Source: Halothiobacillaceae bacterium (GTDB taxonomy: Bacteria; Pseudomonadota; Gammaproteobacteria; Halothiobacillales; Halothiobacillaceae). From it: 50,170 nt of DNA. Every line of letters begins with the position of its first letter. The first letter of the stretch is position 1. Both the position numbers and the translations under genes were made by a program. Shown piece by piece: positions 28,994 to 37,957 of the stretch. The stretch spans positions 1-50,170 of the forward strand of contig JAFGUH010000017.1 of NCBI GenBank assembly GCA_016938615.1, given 5' to 3'. The notes beneath the pieces are model-generated. The model was not told the origin of the DNA and searched no databases. It was given only the letters and a program-made list of their open reading frames with translations.

Positions 28994-29482
28994 TCAGCCA
29001 CTCATGCTGTGAATGTACTGGTTGAGCTGGGCAACGTCGGTGCTGGTGCGGCGGTAGAGATGGTCAAGGCTGACGATCGCGTATTCGAGCAACAGCACCG
29101 TGAAGACCGGATGCTCCAGGCGCAGCCGGTTGTACTTGGCCCGTGGCAGCCGCAGGAGACGCACGGCCGAGCGTGCCCGCATGCGGACATTGCGTGGCTG
29201 GCGATCGAAGAAGCTCATCTCGCCGAGCATCTCCCCGGCGTGGATCTGACCGACCGGCACCTCGTTGGTGGTTGGGCCGACGATCAGTTCGGCGGCGCCC
29301 TCGATGAGAAAGTACAGCGACTCGCCGACCTCGCCGATGTCGGCGATGACCTGGCCGCGATCGATGACCTCGAAATCGCAGAAGTCGAGAAAGGCTCGGA
29401 CCTCGGCCTGCGTCAGGATTTGTGTATCGACGTGGCGGGCCAGAAAGTCGATCAGCGCCGCTCGGTCGTTTTCGGTCATCAT
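28994..29482 (-). CDS. Cyclic-nucleotide-binding-domain protein (no DNA-binding domain)
   Basis: 162 residues. The central part (about 20-130; DFEVIDRGQVIADIGEVGESLYFLI, GQIHAGEMLGEMSFFDRQPRNVRMRARS) is a cNMP-binding beta roll, with the GEMS...R phosphate-binding cassette reading GEMSFFDRQPRNVRMRA; the cyclic-nucleotide Arg is in this stretch. It ends in helices only, without the helix-turn-helix of Crp/Fnr, so it is a single-domain sensor and not a regulator by itself. It stands alone, opposite to ccoI; partner unknown. Two adjacent start Met codons are possible. Confidence 0.85.
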   Translation of the reverse strand: MMTENDRAALIDFLARHVDTQILTQAEVRAFLDFCDFEVIDRGQVIADIGEVGESLYFLIEGAAELIVGPTTNEVPVGQIHAGEMLGEMSFFDRQPRNVRMRARSAVRLLRLPRAKYNRLRLEHPVFTVLLLEYAIVSLDHLYRRTSTDVAQLNQYIHSMSG

Positions 29483-30005
29483 CGCTTGTGTGCTCCCATG
29501 CCGGTTTGCGGGAAAGGTTCGGCTTCATTGTCGCGAGCGGTCGTGGATTTGTCGATCCTCTCGCGTTCGGGGTCGTCGCATTACCCTGATTCATGCCCAG
29601 CGTGAGGATGGTTCGCTTGGCGGTATGACGGGCTTGGCGGAGAATGTTTACCTGGTGGTATAACCCGTGGCGCCGGGCGAGGCGATCGTCCGCGACATGC
29701 TAGAATCGCCGGCATCGTCCGGCCGCCCGCGATAGCTGCCGGGGTAGTTGCCGAGGTAGTTGCCGGGGTGGCCCGTCCTTATCGAGAAAATATCGTTCGA
29801 GCCGAGTGATCCCGGGCTAGGTGCGGCTCGCGTCGCGCCTCGAGTCGGCAGCGGGTCCATCGAGTCTGCGCGATCTCTCCTCGGCGGCCTCGCTTGACGC
29901 GGCCGAGCCGAATTCGGTGCCCCCTATTGCCCAGAAGTCGTCAGGTATCGCCTCAAGATCACCCAAGATTAGCCAGATTAGCCAGATTAGCCAGGAGCCG
30001 TTTTG
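29483..30005. other. 523-base region without genes, upstream of glyA
   Basis: No coding frame here looks real and the dispersed repeat is absent. It holds short direct repeats of the type GTAGTTGCCGGGG near 29740-29770, an extended -10-like TGCTAGAAT at 29698-29706 that could start a long glyA leader, and a 3 x 9-base tandem repeat (29967-29993) immediately upstream of the glyA ribosome site AGGAG (29993-29997). Confidence 0.6.
29967..29993 (+). repeat. Three 9-base tandem repeats just before the glyA ribosome site
   Basis: GATTAGCCA three times in perfect tandem, directly abutting the AGGAG used by glyA. Unit number would change leader length but not the SD-ATG spacing. Confidence 0.9.
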
Positions 30006-31313
30006 ATGTTTGCCAAGTCCATGACCATCGCGGGCTACGACCCCGAACTTGCCGACGCGATCAATGCCGAGGAGCGTCGCCAGGAAGATCACGTCGAGCT
30101 GATCGCCTCGGAAAACTACGCCAGCCCACGCGTCATGGAGGCCCAGGGCTCCGTGCTGACCAACAAGTACGCCGAAGGCTACCCGGGCAAGCGCTACTAC
30201 GGTGGCTGTGAACACGTCGATGTGGCCGAGCAACTGGCGATCGAGCGAGCGAAACAACTCTTCGGTGCCGACTACGCCAACGTCCAGCCGCACTCGGGTT
30301 CGCAGGCCAACGCCGCGGTCTTCCAGGCGCTGGTCGAGCCGGGTGACACCGTGCTCGGCATGAGCCTCGATGCCGGCGGTCACCTCACCCACGGCGCCAA
30401 GCCCAACTTCTCCGGGCGCATCTACCACGCCGTGCAGTACGGTATCGATGCCGAGGGCTACGTCGACTACGACGAGGTCGAGCGCCTGGCCAAGGAGCAC
30501 CAGCCGAAGATGATCATCGCCGGCTTCTCCGCCTACTCGCGCGTGCTGGACTGGGCACGATTCCGCGAGATCGCCGATGCCGTGGGCGCCTACCTGATGG
30601 TCGACATGGCCCACGTCTCCGGCCTGGTTGCAGCCGGCCTGTACCCGAACCCGGTGCCGCACGCCCACGTGGTCACCTCGACCACGCACAAGACCCTGCG
30701 CGGCCCGCGCGGCGGCATCATCATCGCCAAGGCCGACCCGGACCTGGAGAAGAAATTCCAGTCGCGCATCTTCCCGGGCACCCAGGGTGGTCCGTTGATG
30801 CACGCGATTGCCGGCAAGGCGGTGGCCTTCAAGGAGGCGCTGGAGCCGGACTTCAAGACCTATCAGCAGCAGGTGATCGATAACGCGCGCGCCATGGCCC
30901 AGGTGTTCGTCGATCGCGGTGTCGACGTGGTTTCGGGCGGGACCGACAACCACCTGTTCCTGGTCAGCTTCGTCAAGCGCGGCCTGACCGGCAAGGCGGT
31001 CGACGAGGCGCTGGGTCGGGCCCACATCACCGTCAACAAGAACGCCGTGCCCAACGACCCGCAGTCGCCGTTCGTCACCTCGGGCATCCGGGTGGGCACC
31101 GCGGCGATCACCACGCGCGGCTTCGGCGTTGACGAGTCCCGCGATCTTGCCGGCTGGATGTGCGACATCATCGACGACATCGAGAATGACGCGGTGATCG
31201 AGGCGGTGCGCGAGAAGGTGACCGCGCTCTGCCGTCGTCTGCCGGTCTACGAAGCCAACCAGGCCAACCAGGCCAACCAGGCCAACCAGGCCAACCAGGC
31301 CAACCGGGCCTGA
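30006..31313 (+). CDS. glyA: Serine hydroxymethyltransferase
   Basis: PLP enzyme interconverting serine and glycine and loading one-carbon units on tetrahydrofolate. 435 residues with the family motifs [46 protein letters not shown] and the PLP-lysine loop [13 protein letters not shown]. The normal protein ends about residue 417; here a tail of six Asn-Gln-Ala-type triplets (NQANQANQA...RA) is added by a 9-base tandem repeat. AGGAG sits 8 bases before the ATG. Heads the glyA-nrdR-rib-nusB-thiL-pgpA run. Confidence 0.97.
   Translation: MFAKSMTIAGYDPELADAINAEERRQEDHVELIASENYASPRVMEAQGSVLTNKYAEGYPGKRYYGGCEHVDVAEQLAIERAKQLFGADYANVQPHSGSQANAAVFQALVEPGDTVLGMSLDAGGHLTHGAKPNFSGRIYHAVQYGIDAEGYVDYDEVERLAKEHQPKMIIAGFSAYSRVLDWARFREIADAVGAYLMVDMAHVSGLVAAGLYPNPVPHAHVVTSTTHKTLRGPRGGIIIAKADPDLEKKFQSRIFPGTQGGPLMHAIAGKAVAFKEALEPDFKTYQQQVIDNARAMAQVFVDRGVDVVSGGTDNHLFLVSFVKRGLTGKAVDEALGRAHITVNKNAVPNDPQSPFVTSGIRVGTAAITTRGFGVDESRDLAGWMCDIIDDIENDAVIEAVREKVTALCRRLPVYEANQANQANQANQANQANRA
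31254..31307 (+). repeat. 9-base tandem repeat coding the C-terminal tail of GlyA
   Basis: GCCAACCAG repeated five times exactly and once with one change (GCCAACCGG), in frame, ending one codon before the glyA stop. Gain or loss of a unit adds or removes three residues without frameshift, so tail length may vary between strains. Confidence 0.95.
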
Positions 31314-31326
31314 TCGCGGAGCCGGC

Positions 31327-31827
31327 ATGCGTTGTGCCATCTGCGGTAACGACGACACTCGGGTGATCGACTCGCGCGCAGTCGACGCCGGCGAGGGCAT
31401 CCGGCGTCGACGCGAATGCGCCGGTTGCGGGCAACGGTTCACCACCTACGAGCGGGCCGACCGGCAGATGCCGCGGGTGGTGAAATCCAACGGCGCCCGC
31501 CAGAACTTCGACGAGCGCAAGTTGCGCGACGGGTTGATGCGGGCCCTGGAAAAGCGTCCCGTGCCGACGCGGCGCATCGAGGAGGCAATCGAGCAGATCG
31601 AGCGGCAACTCAGGACCCGGGGAGAACGCGAGATACCCGCCCGCGAGATCGGCGAGCTGGTAATGGCGCAGTTGCGCCGGCTCGACCATGTCGCCTACAT
31701 CCGCTTCGCCTCGGTCTACCTGAGCTTCGACAGCGTCGAGGCCTTCCGCGAGGCGATCGAGTCGCTGGCCAACGACGTGATCAGTGACCCGGACCACCAG
31801 CTGCCTCTGATCGGCGATGCCAACTGA
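31327..31827 (+). CDS. nrdR: Transcriptional repressor NrdR
   Basis: Zinc-ribbon/ATP-cone repressor of ribonucleotide reductase genes. 166 residues: zinc ribbon with CAICGNDDTRVIDSR and CAGCGQRFTTYE, then an ATP-cone (VVKSNGARQNFDERKLRDGLMRALEKRPV, given in part). Size and motifs match NrdR. It sits between glyA and ribD, a common context; its end overlaps ribD by 11 bases. NrdR boxes would lie upstream of nrd genes, none of which is in the window. Confidence 0.97.
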   Translation: MRCAICGNDDTRVIDSRAVDAGEGIRRRRECAGCGQRFTTYERADRQMPRVVKSNGARQNFDERKLRDGLMRALEKRPVPTRRIEEAIEQIERQLRTRGEREIPAREIGELVMAQLRRLDHVAYIRFASVYLSFDSVEAFREAIESLANDVISDPDHQLPLIGDAN

Positions 31828-32986
31828 CGCGCCCCCCATCGAACGTCCCGCGTCGGGTGAGGGTCCGCCCGCCTCGCGGGAGGATCAACGGTGGATGGCG
31901 CGTGCGCTGGCGTTGGCCGAGCGTGGTCGTTACACCACCTCGCCCAACCCGCGGGTCGGTTGCGTGCTGGTCCGTGACGGCGAGGTCATCGGCGAGGGGT
32001 TCCACGCTCGGGCCGGCGAACCGCACGCCGAGGTGCTCGCCCTGCGGCAGGCAGGCCCCCAAGCTCGCGGCGCGACGGCCTACGTCACGCTCGAACCGTG
32101 CAGCCACGTTGGCCGCACGCCCGCCTGCGCCCCGCAACTGGTCGAGGCCGGTGTGGCCCGTGTGGTCACCGCCATGAGCGATCCGAATCCGCGGGTCGCC
32201 GGCCGTGGCCACGCGATCCTGCGAGATGCGGGGGTCGACGTGCTCGAGGACATCGCGCCGGCTACCGCTCGGGCGCTCAATCCGGGCTTCGTCTCGCGCA
32301 TGGAACGCGGCCGGCCCTGGGTGACGGTCAAGATTGCCCAGTCGCTCGACGGGCGCAGCGCGCTGGCCAGTGGCGAGAGCCAATGGATTACCGGCGAGGC
32401 CGCGCGTCGCGACGTGCAGTTCCTGCGCGCCCGCCAGTGTGCGGTCTTGAGCGGCATCGACACGGTGCTGACCGACAGCGCCCGGCTGAACGTGCGCCTG
32501 TCGGCCGACGAGCTCGGCATCGACGGCGAGGTGCGACAGCCGACGCGGGTGGTGCTGGACTCGGGGCTACGCCTGCCACCGTTCGCCGCGATATTCGATT
32601 CCCCCGGGGCGGTGTGGCTCTACACCCGGGATGCGAAAGACGGTGTGCACCACGAGGCCCTGCTCAAGCGCGAGGCGACCCTGATCGAGGTGCCAGCCGC
32701 GCCGGGGCTCGGTCTCGACCTTGGCTTCATCGTGGCCGATCTGGCGCGGCGGGAAATCAACGAGGTCCTGGTCGAGGCGGGCGCCAAGCTCGCCGGCGCG
32801 TTCGTCGCCGCCGGGCTGTGCGACGAGTTGATCGTCTACCAGGCGCCGATGCTGCTCGGTCACGCCGCCCGACCGGCGCTGGCGCTGCCCGAGCCGGCCG
32901 CGCTGGCCGATGCGCCTTGCTGGACGCTGGTCGACGAGACCCGCATTGGCGAGGACCTGCGCCTGACCTTGCGATCGGCTCATTAA
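31817..32986 (+). CDS. ribD: Riboflavin biosynthesis deaminase/reductase
   Basis: Bifunctional second and third steps of riboflavin synthesis: deamination, then NADPH-dependent reduction of the pyrimidine intermediate. 389 residues: deaminase domain with zinc motifs HAEVLAL and PCSHVGRTPAC, linked to a reductase domain (from about 160; VTVKIAQSLDGRSALASGESQWITG, in part; VLVEAGAKLAGAFV). It overlaps the end of nrdR, suggesting coupled translation. Confidence 0.96.
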   Translation: MPTDAPPIERPASGEGPPASREDQRWMARALALAERGRYTTSPNPRVGCVLVRDGEVIGEGFHARAGEPHAEVLALRQAGPQARGATAYVTLEPCSHVGRTPACAPQLVEAGVARVVTAMSDPNPRVAGRGHAILRDAGVDVLEDIAPATARALNPGFVSRMERGRPWVTVKIAQSLDGRSALASGESQWITGEAARRDVQFLRARQCAVLSGIDTVLTDSARLNVRLSADELGIDGEVRQPTRVVLDSGLRLPPFAAIFDSPGAVWLYTRDAKDGVHHEALLKREATLIEVPAAPGLGLDLGFIVADLARREINEVLVEAGAKLAGAFVAAGLCDELIVYQAPMLLGHAARPALALPEPAALADAPCWTLVDETRIGEDLRLTLRSAH

Positions 32987-33029
32987 AGGGGCGATCACGA
33001 CCGCTTTCTGATCTCGCGGAGAGACAAGC

Positions 33030-33683
33030 ATGTTCACCGGCATCATCCAGACCGTCGGCACCCTGGTCGAGCAGACCCCCACGGGCGGCGATGCCCGCCT
33101 GACCATCGAGGCACCGGGGCTGGACCTCCACAACACGGCTGTGGGCGACAGCATTGCCGTCAACGGCGTCTGCCTGACGGTCACCGACCTCGACGACACG
33201 CGCTTCTCGGTCGACTGCTCGGCCGAGACCCTGCGCCTGACCACGGTCGGGCAGCTGGCCACCGGTTCGCGTGTCAACCTCGAGCCGGCGCTCACCCTCG
33301 CCACGCCATTGGGCGGTCACCTGGTCAGCGGCCACGTCGATGGCCTGGCGATCGTCGACGCCCGACGCAGCGAGGCGCGTGCGACCGAGTTCTGGCTGCG
33401 CGTGCCGCCTGAGTTGTCGCGCTACGTCGCCAGGAAAGGCTCGCTTGCGATCGACGGTGTGAGCCTGACGATCAACGAGGTCAGCGGCGTGCGTTGCCGG
33501 TTGACCATTATCCCGCACACGCTTGAGGCGACGATCATGGGCGAGTACCGCCCTGGTCGACAGGTCAACCTGGAAGTGGACCTGATGGCCCGATACCTCG
33601 AGCGGCTGATCGAGTCGGGGGACGCCCGGCATGGCGTTGGCGGTCAGAGTCCGTATCAAGGAAGCCCCGCAGGGAATCGGTGA
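33030..33683 (+). CDS. ribE: Riboflavin synthase, alpha subunit
   Basis: Dismutates two 6,7-dimethyl-8-ribityllumazine molecules to riboflavin. 217 residues forming two repeated lumazine-binding domains: the first starts MFTGIIQTVGTLVE and has SIAVNGVCLTVTD; the second has SLAIDGVSLTINEV, the usual internal duplication. The C-terminal tail after residue 200 is variable. A small hairpin CCCGCCTTGCGGG follows at about 33716, without a T tract. Confidence 0.96.
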   Translation: MFTGIIQTVGTLVEQTPTGGDARLTIEAPGLDLHNTAVGDSIAVNGVCLTVTDLDDTRFSVDCSAETLRLTTVGQLATGSRVNLEPALTLATPLGGHLVSGHVDGLAIVDARRSEARATEFWLRVPPELSRYVARKGSLAIDGVSLTINEVSGVRCRLTIIPHTLEATIMGEYRPGRQVNLEVDLMARYLERLIESGDARHGVGGQSPYQGSPAGNR

Positions 33684-33820
33684 TGCTGTCGGCTTGCGGA
33701 ATTCGCCCGTGAATCCCGCCTTGCGGGTCAACTGGCGCCGATCCGTTTCAATCCTTGAACAGGGCGACGGCCCTGCACGGCGGACAGCGCCTCGCAACTT
33801 GATGCTTGGCGGCCTGGCTT

Positions 33821-34130
33821 GGGAACCTCCGCACGAATCGATGGTGCCTCTGGCTCGCGAGTTTGTTCGCTTTTCTGGCGCCGGAGCGAAGGCGGGCCCA
33901 AGGCCATAACTCGGGGCAATAACTCGGGGCAATAACCCGGGCCCGTCGAGAGACGGTAACGACGAGTGCGGGCAAACCCGAAAGCCCCGTCCGGGCGGGC
34001 CGCCAAGGGCCCACCTGCGGGGCTGCCGCGTATGCGAATGGCGACGGGGCCATTCACCGCGCGCCGCGGCTTGCATCTGGACCCTTGTCGGTCCCGCGTC
34101 AGACACTATCGATTCATGCAGAGGTTCCCT
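33821..34130 (+). repeat. Structured intergenic repeat, copy D (full length with small insertion)
   Basis: A 310-base copy between ribE and ribBA. Ends: GGGAACCTCCGCACGAATCG at 33821 and the complement of GATTCATGCAGAGGTTCCCT at 34111-34130. It has the same internal arms as copies B and C, lengthened by a 14-base tandem (CAATAACTCGGGG-type unit at about 33907-33940) in the loop of the left arm. It lies 75 bases upstream of the ribBA promoter. Confidence 0.9.
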
Positions 34131-34204
34131 TGAGACGTCATCGGATCGTGCAGCATTTGGCTGGATTTCGGTCGAGCACCCAGCCGCGTCTGCGCCGTCG
34201 TCGG

Positions 34205-34232
34205 GCGACAGGCGTGTCGGTGGTGATACAAT
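34205..34232 (+). promoter_or_regulatory. Candidate promoter for ribBA
   Basis: GCGACA, 16-base spacer, TACAAT (4/6 and 5/6 to sigma-70 consensus), about 45 bases before the ribBA ATG. Suggests that ribBA-ribH-nusB-thiL-pgpA can be transcribed independently of ribDE. I looked for an FMN riboswitch here and saw none. Confidence 0.5.
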
Positions 34233-34277
34233 TGCCGGCTGCCCTTCGGGGGGTTCAACGACGGTGCCGGAGACCTT

Positions 34278-35390
34278 ATGAGTTTTAGCCCGATTGACGA
34301 GATCCTCGACGACCTGCGCGCCGGGCGCATGGTCATCATCGTCGACGACGAGGATCGCGAGAACGAGGGTGACCTGGTGATGCTCGCCGAGCAGGTGCGC
34401 CCCGAGGACATCAACTTCATGGCGCGCTACGGTCGGGGCCTGATCTGCCTGACCTTGAGCCAGCAACGCTGCGAGCAGCTAGACCTGTCGTTGATGGTCA
34501 GCCGCACGCGCGAGGCCTTCCAGACGGCGTTCACCGTCTCGATCGAGGCCGCAAGCGGCGTGACCACCGGCATCTCGGCGGCCGATCGCGCCACTACCAT
34601 CCGCACGGCGGTGGCTCCCGAGGCCAAGGCGTCCGACCTGGTCCAGCCGGGGCACGTGTTTCCGCTAATGGCCCGCCCCGGTGGTGTACTGGCACGGGCT
34701 GGTCACACAGAGGCCGGCGTCGACCTCGCGCGGCTGGCCGAGGCGCGCGAGCCGTCGGCGGTGATCGTCGAGATCCTCAACGAGGACGGCACCATGGCGC
34801 GCCGCCCGGATCTGGAGCGCTTTGCCGCCGAGCACGACATCAAGATCGGCTCGATCGAAGACCTGATCCGCTATCGCATGCGCCACGAGCGCTCGGTCGA
34901 GCACCAGTTCGCCACCGAGATCGAAACGCGTCACGGTCGTTTTACCCTGCATGCCTACAAGGACTTCACCAGCGGGCAGCTGCAATTCGCTGCGGTGCGG
35001 GGCACGCCGGATGCCGAGACGCCCACGGCGGTGCGGGTGCATGTTCACCACGGCGTCTGCGACCTGTTCGAGCCGGCGGGGCGGGACTGCGGCTGGCCCT
35101 TTTCGGACGTGCTCGCGCGCATGGCGGCGATGGACACGGGTGTCGCGGTCGTGCTGCGATCGACGCCCAGCGAAGAGGAGTTGCTACGCCAGCTCCAGGG
35201 CTGGGACTCTCCTGCGGCCGAGCCTGTCGGTGGCGAGGTGGAAGAGCTGCGAAACTACGGTGTGGGGGCCCAGATCCTCAAGGATCTCGGGGTTCGCAAG
35301 ATGCGCGTGATGAGCGCGCCCAAGCGGTTCCACGCCCTGGCCGGGTTCGGCCTGGAAGTGGTCGACTACATTCACGACGAGGCGGACTGA
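34278..35390 (+). CDS. ribB: 3,4-dihydroxy-2-butanone-4-phosphate synthase fused to a degenerate GTP cyclohydrolase II domain
   Basis: 370 residues. The N-terminal 200 form an intact DHBP synthase ([21 protein letters not shown] acidic loop, [33 protein letters not shown]), which makes the four-carbon unit for lumazine. The C-terminal part has the fold of GTP cyclohydrolase II, but the zinc site, normally HSECLTG...RCDCG, reads HVHHGVCD...GRDCG, so only one of the three Cys remains, and the RQEGRGIG-type motif is gone. It is thus probably inactive, as in the RibBX-type proteins of other gammaproteobacteria; a true RibA should exist elsewhere. Confidence 0.93.
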   Translation: MSFSPIDEILDDLRAGRMVIIVDDEDRENEGDLVMLAEQVRPEDINFMARYGRGLICLTLSQQRCEQLDLSLMVSRTREAFQTAFTVSIEAASGVTTGISAADRATTIRTAVAPEAKASDLVQPGHVFPLMARPGGVLARAGHTEAGVDLARLAEAREPSAVIVEILNEDGTMARRPDLERFAAEHDIKIGSIEDLIRYRMRHERSVEHQFATEIETRHGRFTLHAYKDFTSGQLQFAAVRGTPDAETPTAVRVHVHHGVCDLFEPAGRDCGWPFSDVLARMAAMDTGVAVVLRSTPSEEELLRQLQGWDSPAAEPVGGEVEELRNYGVGAQILKDLGVRKMRVMSAPKRFHALAGFGLEVVDYIHDEAD

Positions 35391-35415
35391 CCGCCACAGA
35401 CGGGACAGACAAGGC

Positions 35416-35898
35416 ATGAACGAGTTTCAGGTGATCGAGGGCGGGCTGACGGCCCGTGCAGGACGGTACGCCATCGTGGCGACGCGCTGGAACGCCCAGG
35501 TCGTCGACCGGCTGCGCGACGGGGCCATCGATACGCTGCGCCGCCACGGAGTGGACCCGGCGCAGATCACGGTAGTGATGGCTCCGGGCGCTTTTGAGTT
35601 GCCGCTGGTCGCCCAGCGTGTCGCGGCGAGCGAGAAGTTCGACGCCATCATCTGCCTGGGCGCGGTCATCCGGGGGGCTACGCCGCACTTCGATTATGTC
35701 GCCGGTGAGGCAGCCAAGGGCATCGCCGGCGTGGCCACCGATTTCGACATGCCGGTCATCTTCGGCGTATTGACCACCGATACCGTCGACCAGGCCATGG
35801 AGCGGGCGGGCAGCAAGGCGGGCAACAAGGGCGCGGAAGCCGCGGCCACGGCGATCGAGATGATCAACCTTCTCGACCAGATCGACCAGATTGCCTGA
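35416..35898 (+). CDS. ribH: 6,7-dimethyl-8-ribityllumazine synthase
   Basis: Penultimate step of riboflavin synthesis; forms the lumazine that RibE uses. 160 residues with the family signatures [11 protein letters not shown]-like start ([14 protein letters not shown]), [29 protein letters not shown] and [17 protein letters not shown], with the catalytic His in PHFDYV. It follows ribBA by 25 bases and precedes nusB by 5, a conserved order. Confidence 0.97.
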   Translation: MNEFQVIEGGLTARAGRYAIVATRWNAQVVDRLRDGAIDTLRRHGVDPAQITVVMAPGAFELPLVAQRVAASEKFDAIICLGAVIRGATPHFDYVAGEAAKGIAGVATDFDMPVIFGVLTTDTVDQAMERAGSKAGNKGAEAAATAIEMINLLDQIDQIA

Positions 35899-35903
35899 AC
35901 GCC

Positions 35904-36431
35904 ATGATCACGCAGTTTCCTCAGGACGAATCGTCGGTCCCTGACGAGCCGGAAGGCGGCGGGGCGACCGGGCATCATCCCTCGGGAGGCAAGGCCGTGC
36001 CCGCTCGCAAGCAACGTCGTTGGGCGCGCGAGCGAGCGGTTCAGGGTCTCTACCAACAGATGATGAACCCGATTCCGGTCGACCAACTCGAATCGCAGTT
36101 CATGGAGGATGCCTTCATGCTGCGACTCGACCTCGCGCTATTCCGCGGTATTCTGCGTGGGGTCGGGCAGCACGCCGCCGAGCTGGACGCCGCGATCGAG
36201 CCGCACCTGGACCGACCGATAAGCGAGCTCGACCCGATCGAGCACGCCATCCTGCAATTGGGGGCCTTCGAGTTGATGCACATGCTCGAGACGCCCCGTG
36301 CGATCGTGATCAACGAGTCGGTCGAACTGGCCAAGCGCTTCGGCGCGACCGAAGGGCATCGATACGTCAACGGTGTACTCGACCGTCTCGCCGATCAGGT
36401 TCGCGCCGGTGAACCGCGACGCCGCGACTGA
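35904..36431 (+). CDS. nusB: Transcription antitermination factor NusB
   Basis: All-helical protein that with NusE (S10) binds boxA RNA in rRNA operons. 175 residues, with an unconserved acidic/Gly-rich N-terminal tail of about 35 residues, then KQRRWARERAVQGLYQQMM, HLDRPISELDPIEHAILQLGAFEL and PRAIVINESVELAKRFGATEGHRYVNGVLD (in part), the NusB core. Located between ribH and thiL as in many proteobacteria. Confidence 0.96.
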   Translation: MITQFPQDESSVPDEPEGGGATGHHPSGGKAVPARKQRRWARERAVQGLYQQMMNPIPVDQLESQFMEDAFMLRLDLALFRGILRGVGQHAAELDAAIEPHLDRPISELDPIEHAILQLGAFELMHMLETPRAIVINESVELAKRFGATEGHRYVNGVLDRLADQVRAGEPRRRD

Positions 36432-36449
36432 GCCGCTGGCGCCTCCTCC

Positions 36450-37427
36450 ATGCCGACCGGTCCCGACGAATTCGACCTGATACGGCGTCACTTCGATTGG
36501 GCGATGCGCCGACCGGGTGTGGTCCTGGGGGTCGGGGACGACGCGGCATTGATCGAACCGCCACCCGGCACGCAGACCGTGATCAGCACCGACATGCTGA
36601 TCGCCGGCCGACACTTTCCCGCCGATACCCCGCCCGACGCCATCGCCCACAAGGCGCTGGCGGTGAACCTCTCCGACCTGGCGGCGATGGGCGCGACCCC
36701 GCTCGCCTTCACCCTCGCCCTGGGCCTGCCTGCCGTCGACACGGACTGGCTGTCGAGTTTCTCGACCAGCCTGCGCGAGGTTGCCGGGCGCTGGGGTTGT
36801 GATCTCGTGGGCGGAGACACGGTTCGCGCACCGTGCCTGACGATCTCGATCACCGCCATCGGTACCCTGCCCGTGGGTGAGGCGATCCGTCGCGGCGGCG
36901 CCCGCGTCGGTGATTGTCTCGGCGTGACCGGCACGATCGGCGATGCCGCGCTCGGCTTGCGGCTTGCCCTGGGGGACGGTGAGGTCCCGCCGGGTCTGAC
37001 CCAGGCTGATCGAAGCCATCTGCTTCGCCGACTCGAGCGACCCCAGCCCCGTCTCGCCGTCGGGCAGGCGTTGCGTGATCGCGCCCATGCCGGTCTGGAC
37101 GTCTCCGATGGGCTGCTTCAGGACCTCGGCCACCTGCTCGGGGCGAGTGGACTGGCTGCCGAGCTTGATCTGGATGCGCTCCCCTTGTCGGCCGCCGCGC
37201 GCCGATGGTTGGTCGAACGTCCCGGGGACATCGATCGGGTGATCAACGGAGGCGACGATTACGAGTTGTTGCTGGCGCTACCGGCGTCGCTTGCCCTCGA
37301 CCCGGCCTGGGGGCTGACCGTGATCGGCCACGTCGAGTCGGGACCACCGGGACACATCCGGGAGCGGGGCGGCCGTACCCTGCCGGGCGAGCGCGGCTAC
37401 GACCATTTCCGGGAGCGGCAGACATGA
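36450..37427 (+). CDS. thiL: Thiamine-monophosphate kinase
   Basis: Phosphorylates thiamine monophosphate to the diphosphate cofactor. 325 residues, the standard length. Motifs: EFDLIRRHF, GVGDDAALIEPPPG, STDMLIAGRHFP, NLSDLAAMGATPLAFTL, LVGGDTVR, and the C-terminal GLDVSDGLLQDLGHL and NGGDDYELLLALP. Its stop overlaps the pgpA start (ATGA). The cofactor is also used by acetolactate synthase at the end of the window. Confidence 0.96.
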   Translation: MPTGPDEFDLIRRHFDWAMRRPGVVLGVGDDAALIEPPPGTQTVISTDMLIAGRHFPADTPPDAIAHKALAVNLSDLAAMGATPLAFTLALGLPAVDTDWLSSFSTSLREVAGRWGCDLVGGDTVRAPCLTISITAIGTLPVGEAIRRGGARVGDCLGVTGTIGDAALGLRLALGDGEVPPGLTQADRSHLLRRLERPQPRLAVGQALRDRAHAGLDVSDGLLQDLGHLLGASGLAAELDLDALPLSAAARRWLVERPGDIDRVINGGDDYELLLALPASLALDPAWGLTVIGHVESGPPGHIRERGGRTLPGERGYDHFRERQT

Positions 37428-37945
37428 TCGGTCCGGCCACGGGTGGGCGTGTCCGACGGGCGGATCTGGGTCGCAGCCCGGTGATGTGGCTGGCGTTCGG
37501 TTTCGGTACGGGGCTGGCCTCGAAGGCGCCGGGCACGGTGGGCACCCTGCCGGGCATCCTGCTCGGCTGGCTCGTGGTCACGGCCGCCGCCCCGCTGGGC
37601 GACCCTGTCGCCCTCGGACTGTTGCTGGTAGTGACCGCCGTGCTGTTTCTCCTCGGCGTCTATCTTTGTGGCGAGGCGAGCCGCCGCCTTGGGGTGCACG
37701 ATCATGGCGGGATCGTTTTCGACGAGATCGTGGGGGTTCTGCCGGTATTCGTCGTGCTCCCGGAGACGTGGTGGGAGCTGCTGCTGATCTTCGTCTGGTT
37801 CCGGGTGTTCGATGTGATCAAGCCCTGGCCTATCAGTTGGTTCGATCGGCGAGTGGCTGGGGGCTTTGGGATCATGGCCGACGACCTGCTCGCCGGCGGG
37901 TACGCGGCTCTGGCAACCTGGGCGAGTATCTCGCTGTTGGGCTGA
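37424..37945 (+). CDS. pgpA: Phosphatidylglycerophosphatase A
   Basis: Inner-membrane phosphatase making phosphatidylglycerol from its phosphate. 173 residues with PgpA motifs GTGLASKAPGTVGTLPG, the metal-binding GIVFDEIVGVLP, FRVFDVIKPWPISWFD and DDLLAGGYAAL, plus about four hydrophobic segments. I start it at the ATG at 37424, overlapping the thiL stop; a longer open frame inside thiL is not used. Last gene of the run; converges on moaB with a 12-base gap. Confidence 0.95.
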   Translation: MIGPATGGRVRRADLGRSPVMWLAFGFGTGLASKAPGTVGTLPGILLGWLVVTAAAPLGDPVALGLLLVVTAVLFLLGVYLCGEASRRLGVHDHGGIVFDEIVGVLPVFVVLPETWWELLLIFVWFRVFDVIKPWPISWFDRRVAGGFGIMADDLLAGGYAALATWASISLLG

Positions 37946-37957
37946 GCGTGGCGGCCG

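Noticed and set aside
34131-34277. FMN riboswitch upstream of ribBA
   Set aside because: The conserved RFN stem-loop sequences are not present; only a promoter candidate is seen.
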